From NCBI GenBank assembly GCA_902461025.1, contig CABPWC010000027.1, forward strand, positions 1 through 15,709: DNA of 15,709 nt. Reading direction: 5' to 3'. The notes below the pieces were generated by a model that was not told where the DNA came from, did not search any database, and saw nothing but the letters and a program-made list of their open reading frames with translations. Origin of the DNA: an uncultured Streptococcus sp. (GTDB lineage Bacteria > Bacillota > Bacilli > Lactobacillales > Streptococcaceae). Within the stretch, counting starts at the first letter, position 1; the number at the start of each line of letters is the position of its first letter. A program made the position numbers and the translations under genes. This document shows, one piece after another, positions 1 to 6,371 of this stretch.

Positions 1-2
1 TT

Positions 3-161
3 GTCTTAGGGATTTGGATTGGTTTTAGAGCCCTGTCAGGTGTCGATAAAACTGCCAAGGAGCGTCAGGCCCACCTCTATGATATGATTATGATTGGAGT
101 TTTAATAATTCCAGTATTGTCTTTTGCAACCATGAGCATCTTGTTGGTTCTCAAGGCCTAA
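3..161 (+). CDS. DUF4059-like small membrane protein, C-terminal part (partial)
   Basis: This is an open frame entering from the left edge and ending at TAA 159-161; 52 codons are visible. The translation has a hydrophobic stretch, then a short polar segment (SGVDKTAKERQ), then a second hydrophobic helix (about 18 residues) close to the C-terminus. That is a small two-helix membrane protein. From memory, streptococci carry a roughly 75-residue DUF4059 protein directly upstream of trxB, and this fits in size and position. No function is known to me. The trxB promoter starts just after its stop, so the two genes need not be co-transcribed, although no terminator separates them. The start codon lies outside the window. 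Confidence 0.65.
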   Translation, partial: VLGIWIGFRALSGVDKTAKERQAHLYDMIMIGVLIIPVLSFATMSILLVLKA

Positions 162-164
162 TAG

Positions 165-193
165 TTGTCAAATAAGGTTTTATTCGTTAGAAT
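165..193 (+). promoter_or_regulatory. Promoter of trxB
   Basis: A -35 box TTGTCA (165-170) and a -10 box TAGAAT (188-193) are separated by exactly 17 bp. Transcription would start near 200, giving a leader of about 27 nt that contains the AAGGA ribosome site at 216-220, six bases before the trxB ATG. Both boxes are five-of-six matches to the sigma-A consensus. Confidence 0.7.
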
Positions 194-226
194 AAAAATA
201 GTTACAACAAGAAAGAAGGAAATAGA

Positions 227-1138
227 ATGTACGATACGATTATTATCGGGGCAGGTCCTGCTGGGATGACTGCAGCCTTGTATGCGGCTCGCAGCAATCT
301 CAAAGTTGCTTTGATTGAAGGTGGCCTTCCAGGAGGTCAGATGAACAATACTTCTGACATTGAAAACTATCCAGGTTATGCGAATATTAGTGGACCTGAG
401 TTAGCAGAAAAGATGTTTGAACCTCTTGAAAATTTAGGGGTTGAGCATCTCTATGGCTTTGTCGAAACTATTGAGGATCACGGTGATGTTAAGAAAGTAA
501 TCACAGATGATGAAGAATTTGAAACACGTACAGTCATCGTAGCGACTGGTTCTAAGCACCGTCTTTTGGGAGTTCCAGGTGAAGAAGAACTGAATAGTCG
601 CGGGGTTTCTTACTGTGCGGTTTGTGATGGTGCCTTTTTCCGTGACCAAGATTTGTTGGTTGTAGGTGGAGGAGATTCGGCTGTTGAAGAAGCAATCTTC
701 TTAACTCAGTTTGCCAAATCTGTAACCATCGTTCACCGTCGTGATGAACTTCGCGCCCAAAAGGTTTTGCAAGACCGCGCTTTTGCCAATGAAAAAATAA
801 ACTTCATTTGGGATTCGGTTGTTAAAGAAATCAAGGGTGAAAACCGAGTGGAGTCTGTTGTCATTGAAAATGTTAAAACAAATCAAGTGACTGAACATGC
901 CTTTGGAGGTGTCTTCATCTATGTTGGTTTAGATCCAGTTAGCGATTTTACAAAAGATTTACAAATCCAAGATGAGTCAGGTTGGATTGTGACAGATGAC
1001 CACATGAAGACAAGTGTTGCAGGTGTCTTTGCAGTTGGAGATGTTCGTCAGAAAGACCTTCGCCAAGTTACAACAGCAGTTGGAGATGGTGCGATTGCAG
1101 GTCAAGAAGCCTATAAATATATTACTGAACACAGTTAA
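227..1138 (+). CDS. trxB: Thioredoxin reductase (NADPH)
   Basis: TrxB moves electrons from NADPH through FAD to a redox-active disulfide and on to oxidised thioredoxin in the cytosol, keeping protein thiols reduced. The 303-residue product has the expected order: an N-terminal FAD-binding Rossmann motif (GAGPAG, about residues 8-13), the redox pair C130-A-V-C133 followed by DG, an NADPH-binding GGGDSA motif (about residues 147-152), and the C-terminal FAD motif (AVGDVR..., then TTAVGDGAIAG). Length is slightly below the usual 310-320, normal for streptococci. The start is supported by the AAGGA site six bases upstream. The gene is convergent with rlmB, separated by a repeat element that ends in a terminator-like hairpin. 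Confidence 0.97.
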   Translation: MYDTIIIGAGPAGMTAALYAARSNLKVALIEGGLPGGQMNNTSDIENYPGYANISGPELAEKMFEPLENLGVEHLYGFVETIEDHGDVKKVITDDEEFETRTVIVATGSKHRLLGVPGEEELNSRGVSYCAVCDGAFFRDQDLLVVGGGDSAVEEAIFLTQFAKSVTIVHRRDELRAQKVLQDRAFANEKINFIWDSVVKEIKGENRVESVVIENVKTNQVTEHAFGGVFIYVGLDPVSDFTKDLQIQDESGWIVTDDHMKTSVAGVFAVGDVRQKDLRQVTTAVGDGAIAGQEAYKYITEHS

Positions 1139-1141
1139 AAA

Positions 1142-1318
1142 AGAGAGTGGGACAGAAATCGGTAATTCGGTAGAATTCGATTTCGTCGTCCCACCTCCGC
1201 ACAGTTGAGTAGGGCTGTAAAAGCTGATGAAATCAGCGTAGTAGAGCCCACTCAACCACTGCGTCTTGCTCGACAATCCAAAGACAATTGAGAGGCTAGG
1301 ACTTTTGTCCCAGCCTCT
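1142..1318. repeat. Hairpin-rich intergenic repeat element with inverted ends
   Basis: The gap between trxB and rlmB is filled by a structured, non-coding stretch. Its ends are imperfect inverted repeats: the left end (1142-1157) and the reverse complement of the right end (1303-1318) agree at 13 of 16 bases around a shared TGGGACA core. Inside are three nested hairpins: GTGGGAC/GTCCCAC with GAAATCG/CGATTTC (1147-1194); GTTGAGT/ACTCAAC with GGGCT/AGCCC and GCTGAT/ATCAGC (1204-1256); and AGAGGCT...AGCCTCT (1291-1318). I recall near-identical stretches between genes in other mitis-group genomes, so I read it as a dispersed MITE-like repeat; copy number cannot be tested here. Small open frames across it look like artefacts. 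Confidence 0.6.
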
Positions 1319-1320
1319 TT
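1291..1320 (+). terminator. Terminator-like hairpin between trxB and rlmB
   Basis: An inverted repeat AGAGGCTAGGAC / GTCCCAGCCTCT with a TTTT loop and one mismatch forms an 11-pair stem, followed on the plus strand by TTTATTATAAT. It would end trxB transcription. It lies only 3 bp beyond the rlmB stop and could also act on minus-strand transcripts, though the downstream U-tract is poor in that direction. It is also the right end of the repeat element. Confidence 0.55.
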
Positions 1321-1321
1321 A

Positions 1322-2050
1322 TTATAATCGATTGCGGAAGACTTCGTACATAAGAATAGCAGTAGCAACGCTTGCATTGAGACTCTGTACATGTCCATTC
1401 ATTGGAATGGTGATCATCTCGTCCACTTGTTTTTTGATGTTGCTAGAGATTCCCTTACCTTCATTCCCGATAATGAGGGCAATCTTTCCTTTGGTATTCC
1501 ATTTGTGGCAAGGAGTTCCATTCATATCCGTTCCAAAAGTCCAGAAGCCTTCTTCTTTAAGTTTATCTAAGGTTTGGCTGAGATTGGTTACGCGGGCGAT
1601 AGGAACGTGCTCAATAGCACCAGTGGCTGTCTTTGCAACTACGGGTGTCACACCAACAGCTCGATGTTTTGGAATGATGACACCTGAAACATTGGTTGCA
1701 TCTGCCGTTCTTAGGATAGAGCCTAAGTTGTGAGGGTCTGTTAGTCCATCTAGAATCAATAGTAGTGGATTTTCTTCTTGACGAGTCTTAGCAAGAATCT
1801 GCTCAAGTTCAGTATAGGCAAATTCAGAAACACGTAAGACGAATCCCTGGTGGACAGCTCCTTCAGTCATCTCGGAAAGTGATTTTTTTGAAGTCCAAGA
1901 GATGGAGACTTTCTTTTCAGTAGCCAGTTCCTTGACCTTTTCTACATTCTTACCCCGTAAATCATCCTGGAGATAGAGTTTGTTTCCAGTATTTGCTAAC
2001 AGTGCTTCGGTAACGGCGTGAACGCCATAGACAATATCATTTGTTTTCAT
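1322..2050 (-). CDS. rlmB: 23S rRNA 2'-O-ribose methyltransferase, TrmH/SpoU family (RlmB type)
   Basis: This is a SAM-dependent RNA 2'-O-ribose methyltransferase of the SPOUT superfamily; the E. coli RlmB ortholog methylates G2251 in the 23S rRNA P-loop. The 242-residue product has an N-terminal substrate-binding domain (about residues 5-75, YGVHAVTEALL at the front) and a C-terminal knotted domain with the three SpoU motifs: DPHNLGSILRTA (105-116, with the catalytic-type N and R), ALIIGNEGKGI (191-201) and IPMNGHVQSLNASVATAI (215-232). In streptococci it is often labelled TrmH family group 3, and the exact target base is inferred. There is no Shine-Dalgarno site; an extended -10 box sits six bases before the ATG, so the mRNA is probably leaderless. 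It lies downstream of def on the same strand, behind a hairpin. Confidence 0.88.
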   Translation of the reverse strand: MKTNDIVYGVHAVTEALLANTGNKLYLQDDLRGKNVEKVKELATEKKVSISWTSKKSLSEMTEGAVHQGFVLRVSEFAYTELEQILAKTRQEENPLLLILDGLTDPHNLGSILRTADATNVSGVIIPKHRAVGVTPVVAKTATGAIEHVPIARVTNLSQTLDKLKEEGFWTFGTDMNGTPCHKWNTKGKIALIIGNEGKGISSNIKKQVDEMITIPMNGHVQSLNASVATAILMYEVFRNRL

Positions 2051-2056
2051 GGCTCT

Positions 2057-2065
2057 ATTATAACA
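2057..2065 (-). promoter_or_regulatory. Extended -10 promoter of rlmB, placed for a leaderless mRNA
   Basis: Read on the minus strand this is TGTTATAAT, a perfect extended -10 element, with no recognisable -35 box. Only six bases (AGAGCC) separate it from the rlmB ATG. Transcription normally starts about seven bases after the -10 box, which is the A of the ATG itself. Confidence 0.65.
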
Positions 2066-2069
2066 TAAA

Positions 2070-2091
2070 ACCCCGTTGTCGAACGGGATTT
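2070..2091 (-). terminator. Hairpin terminator downstream of def
   Basis: CCCGTT (2072-2077) pairs with AACGGG (2082-2087) around a four-base loop. On the minus strand it follows the def stop by about 7 bp and is followed by GTTTTAT, a short U-tract, so termination may be partial. It occupies the place where an rlmB -35 box would be. Confidence 0.6.
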
Positions 2092-2094
2092 TCT

Positions 2095-2706
2095 TTATTC
2101 CAAAATGAGTAAACCTTCTTTGACTGCGAAAGGATCCTTCTCATTGATACGATCGTAAAACATGACACCATTTAAGTGGTCGATTTCATGTTGAACAACG
2201 ATGGAGTTGTAGCCTTTGAGTTTGATGCGATGCTTTTCGCCATCCTTATCAAAATAGTCAACAGTTACTCGAGCGTGGCGGATAACATAGCCTGGAACCG
2301 CACGGTCAACAGACAAGCAACCTTCTCCCTCGCCTAGGGCAGCGTCTTGTACTGAGTGGGATACAATTTTAGGATTGTACATAATAGCCTGTAAGTCATA
2401 GGCTTCTTGAGGTGTTTCACCTTCCTCAGTGATATTTGGTACCAGCACGGCGATGATGCGTTTTGAGATATCTAGTTGTGGTGCTGCAAGACCAACTCCA
2501 CCACGTAGCCCTAACTTTTCAGCCATAACTGGGTCTTGTGAGTGTTTTAAAAATTGCATCATTTTCTCACCAAGGATGATGTCTTGATCGCTCAATGGGA
2601 AAGTTACTTCCTCAGCGACAGCTCGTAGGGTTGGATTGCCCTCGCGGATAATATCTTTCATGTCGATTAAATGTGAAGCTTTTGTAATACGTTCTATAGC
2701 AGACAT
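2095..2706 (-). CDS. def: Peptide deformylase
   Basis: Def is a metal-dependent hydrolase that removes the formyl group from the N-terminal methionine of new proteins as they leave the ribosome; it is the target of actinonin. The 203-residue product has all three signature motifs: GVGLAAPQ (70-77), EGCLS with the metal ligand C130, and the HEIDH metal site (H173, E174, H177). It is longer than E. coli Def (about 169) because of an N-terminal extension and an insertion after about residue 90, typical of type II enzymes of Gram-positive bacteria. The start is supported by a strong purine-rich ribosome site (GGAAGGAG) a few bases upstream. The gene is divergent from the CapA-like gene and lies upstream of rlmB. 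Confidence 0.97.
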   Translation of the reverse strand: MSAIERITKASHLIDMKDIIREGNPTLRAVAEEVTFPLSDQDIILGEKMMQFLKHSQDPVMAEKLGLRGGVGLAAPQLDISKRIIAVLVPNITEEGETPQEAYDLQAIMYNPKIVSHSVQDAALGEGEGCLSVDRAVPGYVIRHARVTVDYFDKDGEKHRIKLKGYNSIVVQHEIDHLNGVMFYDRINEKDPFAVKEGLLILE

Positions 2707-2734
2707 TTTCTCTCCTTCCTTCCATTACAATTAC

Positions 2735-2743
2735 ATGATAACA
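2735..2743 (-). promoter_or_regulatory. Extended -10 promoter of def
   Basis: The minus strand reads TGTTATCAT, an extended -10 element with one mismatch to TATAAT. The -35 region (TTTCTT on the minus strand, 2758-2763) is weak. Start would fall near 2728, giving a leader of about 20 nt with the GGAAGGAG ribosome site. It is divergent from the next promoter, about 65 bp away. Confidence 0.5.
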
Positions 2744-2804
2744 CAAAACAGTTGAGAAAGAAAGTCACAGAAGTTGCTAATAAAGGGAAATACCTATTTG
2801 TCTG

Positions 2805-2813
2805 TGGTATAAT
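2805..2813 (+). promoter_or_regulatory. Extended -10 promoter of the CapA-like gene cluster
   Basis: The -10 element TATAAT (2808-2813) is preceded by TGG, so it is an extended -10 promoter; there is no good -35 at 17 bp. Transcription would begin near 2820, about 34 nt before the ATG at 2854. It probably drives the CapA-like gene, the HAD phosphatase and the SGNH esterase. Confidence 0.6.
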
Positions 2814-2853
2814 AAGGTAAGGAGACTTGCATCAAAAAGCAAGGAGAAAAGAT

Positions 2854-4173
2854 ATGGAAAAACGTAGTAGAAGAAAACAAAAGCAATCAGGCATACCAGT
2901 TGTCAAAGTGTCTATCCAATTTTTCAAAAATTACCGACATTGGAGTAATAAAACTTTTATTGTGGTTTTATTGATTGTTGTTGCTTTCTCGATGGCCTTG
3001 ACCTTATTAGCCCAAGGGATAAAGGGAGTTCCATTGTGGAATAGTAATGCAACTACAGTGAGTCAAAATTCGGACTCGAAAGAGAAGAATTCTGTAACGG
3101 AACAGGAAACAAGTGCTCGAATTATGGCAAACGGTGATTTGCTCTACCATGACATTATTTATATTTCAGCAAAAAAGGCAGATGGAACCTACGATTTTCA
3201 TGAAAATTTTGAATACGTAAAACCTTGGCTTAAGCAAGCGGACTTAGTTCTTGGTGATTTCGAAGGAACTGTAAATAAAGACCACTATCTTGCTGGATAC
3301 CCCTTGTTTAATGCCCCAGGTGAAGTTATGGATGCTATCAAAGATGCAGGCTATCAAGTACTAGACTTGGCTCACAATCATATCTTGGATTCTCAGATTG
3401 AGGGAGTAGTTTCAACTGCAGATGCTATTGAAAAAGCAGGAATGACACCAGTCGGAGTCTATACTCATGAATCCCGGGATAAGGCGCCTTTAGTTATCAA
3501 GGAAGTCAATGGTATTAAAGTTGCTATTTTGGCTTATTCCTATGGTTTTAACGGCATTGAACAAAGCATTTCTCAAGAGGATTATAATCGTTATCTTTCA
3601 GATTTAGATGAAGATAAGATGAAGGCTGAAATCGAGAGGGCTGAAAAAGAAGCAGATATCACGGTCATCATGCCTCAGATGGGAGTTGAGTATCAAATTG
3701 AGCCGACTGAGGAGCAAAAGAAACTTTACCATAAAATGATTGATTGGGGAGCTGATATTATCTTCGGTGGACATCCTCACGTTGTTGAACCTGCTGAAAC
3801 GGTTGAAAAAGACGGTGATAAAAAGCTCATCATCTACTCTATGGGAAATTTTATCTCAAATCAACGGATTGAAACCATGCAGGATGTTGAAAACGCTAAA
3901 TGGACGGAACGTGGAGTCCTCATGGATGTGACTATTAAGAAAAAATCAGGTAAGACGACCATAGAAACTGCCAAAGCCCATCCAAGCTGGGTTAGTCGTA
4001 CTCCAAAGGGAGGCTATTCTCCAGAAGGGTATCCACTCTATCTTTACCAAACCTATATCTTGGAAGATTTTATAGAGGGAGGAAAATACCGCAGTCAGTT
4101 AGATGAGGCTACCAAGGAACGGGTAGACATAGCTTACAAAGAAATGAATGAGCATGTAGGTTTGAAGTGGTAG
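2854..4173 (+). CDS. Membrane-anchored CapA/PgsA-type metallophosphatase protein
   Basis: The 439-residue product has a basic N-terminus (MEKRSRRKQK), one membrane helix at about 34-55, a polar Ser/Asn/Glu-rich linker (about 62-90), then an extracellular domain of the CapA family (calcineurin-like fold). Metal-site-like motifs are NGDLLYHD (93-100), GDFEGTV (134-140), LAHNHILD (172-179), GGHPHV (305-310) and SMGNFIS (329-335). The family includes PgsA/CapA of poly-gamma-glutamate capsules, but no pgsB or pgsC partner is here, so the true substrate is unknown and the capsule label is only by homology. I chose ATG 2854 because AAGGAG (2841-2846) lies seven bases upstream; an in-frame TTG at 2827 has no ribosome site as good. 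The next gene starts 24 bp downstream. Confidence 0.85.
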   Translation: MEKRSRRKQKQSGIPVVKVSIQFFKNYRHWSNKTFIVVLLIVVAFSMALTLLAQGIKGVPLWNSNATTVSQNSDSKEKNSVTEQETSARIMANGDLLYHDIIYISAKKADGTYDFHENFEYVKPWLKQADLVLGDFEGTVNKDHYLAGYPLFNAPGEVMDAIKDAGYQVLDLAHNHILDSQIEGVVSTADAIEKAGMTPVGVYTHESRDKAPLVIKEVNGIKVAILAYSYGFNGIEQSISQEDYNRYLSDLDEDKMKAEIERAEKEADITVIMPQMGVEYQIEPTEEQKKLYHKMIDWGADIIFGGHPHVVEPAETVEKDGDKKLIIYSMGNFISNQRIETMQDVENAKWTERGVLMDVTIKKKSGKTTIETAKAHPSWVSRTPKGGYSPEGYPLYLYQTYILEDFIEGGKYRSQLDEATKERVDIAYKEMNEHVGLKW

Positions 4174-4197
4174 TTATTTGAACTACAAGGAGACATG

Positions 4198-5025
4198 ATG
4201 GAAATTAAGATTATTGCGACAGACATGGATGGAACCTTGTTAGACCCGAGAGGTCAGCTGGATCTTCCTCGTCTAGAGAAAATTATAGATCAGTTAGACC
4301 GACGTGGCGTTCGTTTTGTCATTGCAACAGGAAATGAAATTCATCGTATGCGTCAATTACTGGGACATCTGGCAGAGAGAGTAGTTCTCGTTGTTGCTAA
4401 CGGTGCTCGTATATTTGAAAACAATGAATTACTTCAAGCACAAACTTGGGATGAGGATATGGTTGATAAAGCTTTAGCTCATTTCAAAGGCAGAGAATGC
4501 CAAGATCAGTTTGTTGTAACTGCTATGAATGGTGGTTTTGTCAAGGAAGGTACAGTTTTTACAGAACTTGATAAATTTATGACACCAGAGATGATTGAAA
4601 AGCTCTATCAACGAATGAACTTTGTTGATGAATTTGACTCCAGTCTCTTCGGTGGTGTCCTCAAGATGAGCATGGTAGTTGGTGAAGAGCGATCGGATTC
4701 GGTTTTACAGGAAATCAATGACTTGTTTGATGGTCATGTTCGAGCTGTTTCTAGTGGATATGGCTGTATTGATATCTTACAGGATGGCATACATAAGGCC
4801 TGGGGCTTAGAGGAATTGCTCAAACGTTGGGACTTAAAATCTGAACAAATCATGGCCTTTGGAGATAGTGAAAATGACATTGAAATGTTAGAAATGGCGG
4901 GAATTTCTTATGCCATGGAAAATGCAGAGGAGAGGGTCAAGGAGATTGCGACAGAAGTAGCACCAGCTAATAGTCAGGCAGGTGTTTACCAAGTTTTAGA
5001 AAACTGGCTAGAAAGAGGAGAATAA
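4198..5025 (+). CDS. Cof-type HAD-superfamily phosphatase
   Basis: This is a cytosolic HAD hydrolase of the Cof (IIB cap) group, enzymes that dephosphorylate sugar phosphates, nucleotides or flavin precursors; the substrate cannot be told from sequence. Of 275 residues, motif I is D9-M-D11-GTLLD (nucleophile and acid/base Asp), motif II is the Thr in VIATGN (41-46), motif III is likely K200, and motif IV is FGDSEND (221-227) with the Mg2+ ligands. The cap domain spans roughly 85-190. Two ATG codons adjoin (4195 and 4198). The AAGGAG site ends at 4192, so 4198 gives five bases of spacing and 4195 only two, and I prefer 4198. It lies between the CapA-like gene and the SGNH gene in one apparent operon, with only 1 bp before the latter. 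Confidence 0.9.
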   Translation: MEIKIIATDMDGTLLDPRGQLDLPRLEKIIDQLDRRGVRFVIATGNEIHRMRQLLGHLAERVVLVVANGARIFENNELLQAQTWDEDMVDKALAHFKGRECQDQFVVTAMNGGFVKEGTVFTELDKFMTPEMIEKLYQRMNFVDEFDSSLFGGVLKMSMVVGEERSDSVLQEINDLFDGHVRAVSSGYGCIDILQDGIHKAWGLEELLKRWDLKSEQIMAFGDSENDIEMLEMAGISYAMENAEERVKEIATEVAPANSQAGVYQVLENWLERGE

Positions 5026-5026
5026 C

Positions 5027-5662
5027 TTGGCAGTACAGCTATTAGAAAACTGGCTCTTAAAAGAGCAGGAAAAAATTCAAACCAAGTATCGTGAACTCAA
5101 TCAGATTTCGGTAATTGAACCAGATATCATCTTTATTGGAGATTCTATTGTTGAGTATTATCCCTTGCAAGAATTACTAGGGACAACAAAGACCATTGTG
5201 AACCGAGGTATACGAGGCTATCAAACTGGACTTTTACTTGATAACCTTGATGCCCACCTCTACGGTGATGCAGTGGATCAAATTGTGCTTTTGATTGGGA
5301 CCAATGATATTGGAAAAGATGTTCCAATGAGTCAAGCACTAACCAATCTTGAAAGTGTGATTCAAAGTATTTTTCGTGACTATCCGCTGTCACAGATTAA
5401 GCTAGTTTCTATTCTGCCAGTTCATCAAGGGGAAGAATACAAACAGACAGTTTATATTCGTACAAATGAGAAAATCAAGGCCTGGAACCAAGCCTATCAA
5501 GAGCTAGCTTCTGCATACATGCAGGTAGAATATGTGTCTGCTTTTGAAGAGCTACTCGATCAGGAAGGGCAACTCAAATCTGACTATACAACAGATGGGC
5601 TTCACCTTAGCGTTTCTGGCTATCAGGCTCTATCAGAAACCTTGAAAACTAGACTTTTCTAA
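5027..5662 (+). CDS. SGNH/GDSL-type esterase (PAF-acetylhydrolase-like)
   Basis: The 211-residue product is a single SGNH hydrolase domain with no signal peptide, so a cytosolic acyl-esterase is likely. Visible blocks are I, FIGDS with nucleophile S40; II, the NRGIRG region with oxyanion Gly (61 or 64); III, LIGTND with N93; V, TTDGLH with catalytic D190 and H193. Pneumococcal homologues are labelled platelet-activating-factor acetylhydrolase, as I recall; the natural substrate is unproven. Translation starts at TTG 5027, one base after the HAD stop, with GAGGAG (5015-5020) six bases upstream inside the HAD gene, so expression is probably translationally coupled. I see no terminator after the stop, so transcripts may read into ssrA. 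Confidence 0.88.
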   Translation: MAVQLLENWLLKEQEKIQTKYRELNQISVIEPDIIFIGDSIVEYYPLQELLGTTKTIVNRGIRGYQTGLLLDNLDAHLYGDAVDQIVLLIGTNDIGKDVPMSQALTNLESVIQSIFRDYPLSQIKLVSILPVHQGEEYKQTVYIRTNEKIKAWNQAYQELASAYMQVEYVSAFEELLDQEGQLKSDYTTDGLHLSVSGYQALSETLKTRLF

Positions 5663-5678
5663 ACATCTACTTGCATTT

Positions 5679-5707
5679 TTGCTTTTTTAACCTAGATAAG
5701 GTATAAT
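5679..5707 (+). promoter_or_regulatory. Promoter of ssrA
   Basis: A -35 box TTGCTT (5679-5684), a 17-bp spacer and a perfect -10 box TATAAT (5702-5707). Transcription should start near 5714, about nine bases before the mature tmRNA 5' end, leaving a short leader for RNase P to remove. Confidence 0.75.
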
Positions 5708-5722
5708 ATCTTTATAGTCTTT

Positions 5723-6067
5723 GGGGTCGTTACGGATTCGACAGGCATTATGAGGCATATTTTGCGACTCGTGTGGCGACGTAAACGCTCAGTTAAATAT
5801 AACTGCAAAAAATAACACTTCTTACGCTCTAGCTGCCTAAAAACCAGCAGGCGTGACCCGATTCGGATTGCTCGTGTCTGATGACAGGTCTTAATTTTAG
5901 CGAGATACGATCAAACTTTGTCTAGCAGTTTGATAAGAGATTGATAGACTCGCAGTTCCTAGGCTTGAGTTATGTGTCGAGGGACTGTTAAAACAATACA
6001 TAACCTATGGTTGTAGACAAATATGTTGGCAGGTGTTTGGACGTGGGTTCGACTCCCACCGGCTCCA
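5723..6067 (+). ncRNA. ssrA: Transfer-messenger RNA (tmRNA)
   Basis: tmRNA rescues ribosomes stalled on broken mRNAs: charged with alanine, it enters the empty A site with SmpB and supplies a short reading frame encoding a degradation tag. The 5' GGGGTCG (5723-5729) pairs with CGGCTCC (6060-6066) to form the tRNA-like acceptor stem with discriminator A6067. CCA is not encoded. The T-arm (GGGTTCGACTCCC) lies just before the 3' end. The tag frame runs GCA 5805 to TAA 5838-5840 and reads AKNNTSYALAA, the streptococcal tag. The length of about 345 nt fits a one-piece tmRNA with four pseudoknots. It has its own promoter and terminator. Confidence 0.98.
5805..5840 (+). other. tmRNA proteolysis-tag reading frame
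   Basis: The resume codon GCA at 5805 opens the frame, which encodes AKNNTSYALAA and stops at TAA 5838-5840. The hydrophobic ALAA end is the ClpXP-type degradation signal. The tag is identical to the one I recall for S. pneumoniae and supports the genus assignment. Confidence 0.95.
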
Positions 6068-6089
6068 TTATTCTTTTGCATTCCTTTCT

Positions 6090-6117
6090 AAAACGTTGTT
6101 TTTACAACGTTTTTCAT
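6090..6117 (+). terminator. Intrinsic terminator of ssrA
   Basis: AAAACGTTGT (6090-6099) pairs with ACAACGTTTT (6104-6113) around a TTTT loop, followed by further T residues. It lies 22 bp after the tmRNA 3' end. The A-tract before the stem may let it work in both directions. Confidence 0.85.
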
Positions 6118-6141
6118 TTTATTCTTTTGCAATAAAAGGAT

Positions 6142-6171
6142 AAAAAAAGGATACAGCACTCCGTTGTATCC
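6142..6171 (-). terminator. Orphan minus-strand terminator-like hairpin
   Basis: GGATACA (6149-6155) pairs with TGTATCC (6165-6171). On the minus strand the hairpin is followed by seven T residues (complement of A 6142-6148), the textbook intrinsic terminator form. On the plus strand it has no T-tract. No minus-strand gene lies upstream of it until the tRNA-Ser about 1.6 kb away, and that has its own terminator. Confidence 0.55.
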
Positions 6172-6220
6172 TAAACCTCTAATCAAGTCTTGAAATTTCT
6201 TAAGTTTTTATCATATTTTG

Positions 6221-6229
6221 TGTTATAAT
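6221..6229 (+). promoter_or_regulatory. Extended -10 promoter of mntH
   Basis: TGTTATAAT is a perfect extended -10 element; no convincing -35 is present. Start near 6236 gives a 5' UTR of about 135 nt, AT-rich and otherwise empty of genes. I checked it for the yybP-ykoY manganese riboswitch and did not see the conserved core. Confidence 0.6.
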
Positions 6230-6243
6230 TAAGGTGCATTAAG
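6228..6243 (+). promoter_or_regulatory. Possible DtxR-type (PsaR/ScaR/SloR-like) operator
   Basis: The sequence ATTAAGGTGCATTAAG overlaps the end of the -10 box and the likely start site of mntH. It has TTAA-N6-TTAA spacing, the same I remember for the PsaR/ScaR operator of streptococcal manganese ABC transporters (TTAACTTGACTTAA). Binding here would block mntH when manganese is ample. This is inference from a short AT-rich match. Confidence 0.35.
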
Positions 6244-6371
6244 AAAATTGATGAAAAAATAAAATGTTTTTCATGTGGTTTTCATTGTCTTAAGAGTTTA
6301 AAGTTTATCTTATCTTATTTTTCTCTAATAAAAAACATTGAAAAAGTCGGTTTAGAAAGAGGTAGTGAGAA

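Noticed and set aside
1014..1208. Plus-strand open frame ending in the repeat element
   Set aside because: It overlaps trxB in another frame and its tail is just translated repeat sequence.
1266..1733. Plus-strand open frame of 155 codons
   Set aside because: It lies antisense to rlmB, whose three SpoU motifs are clear; its start is inside the repeat element and it has no recognisable motif.
2827..2853. TTG 2827 as the start of the CapA-like gene
   Set aside because: It lies only a few bases from the predicted transcription start and is weaker than ATG 2854, which has AAGGAG at good spacing.
6236..6371. Manganese riboswitch (yybP-ykoY) in the mntH leader
   Set aside because: The leader is AT-rich and lacks the conserved G-rich loop sequences of that riboswitch.
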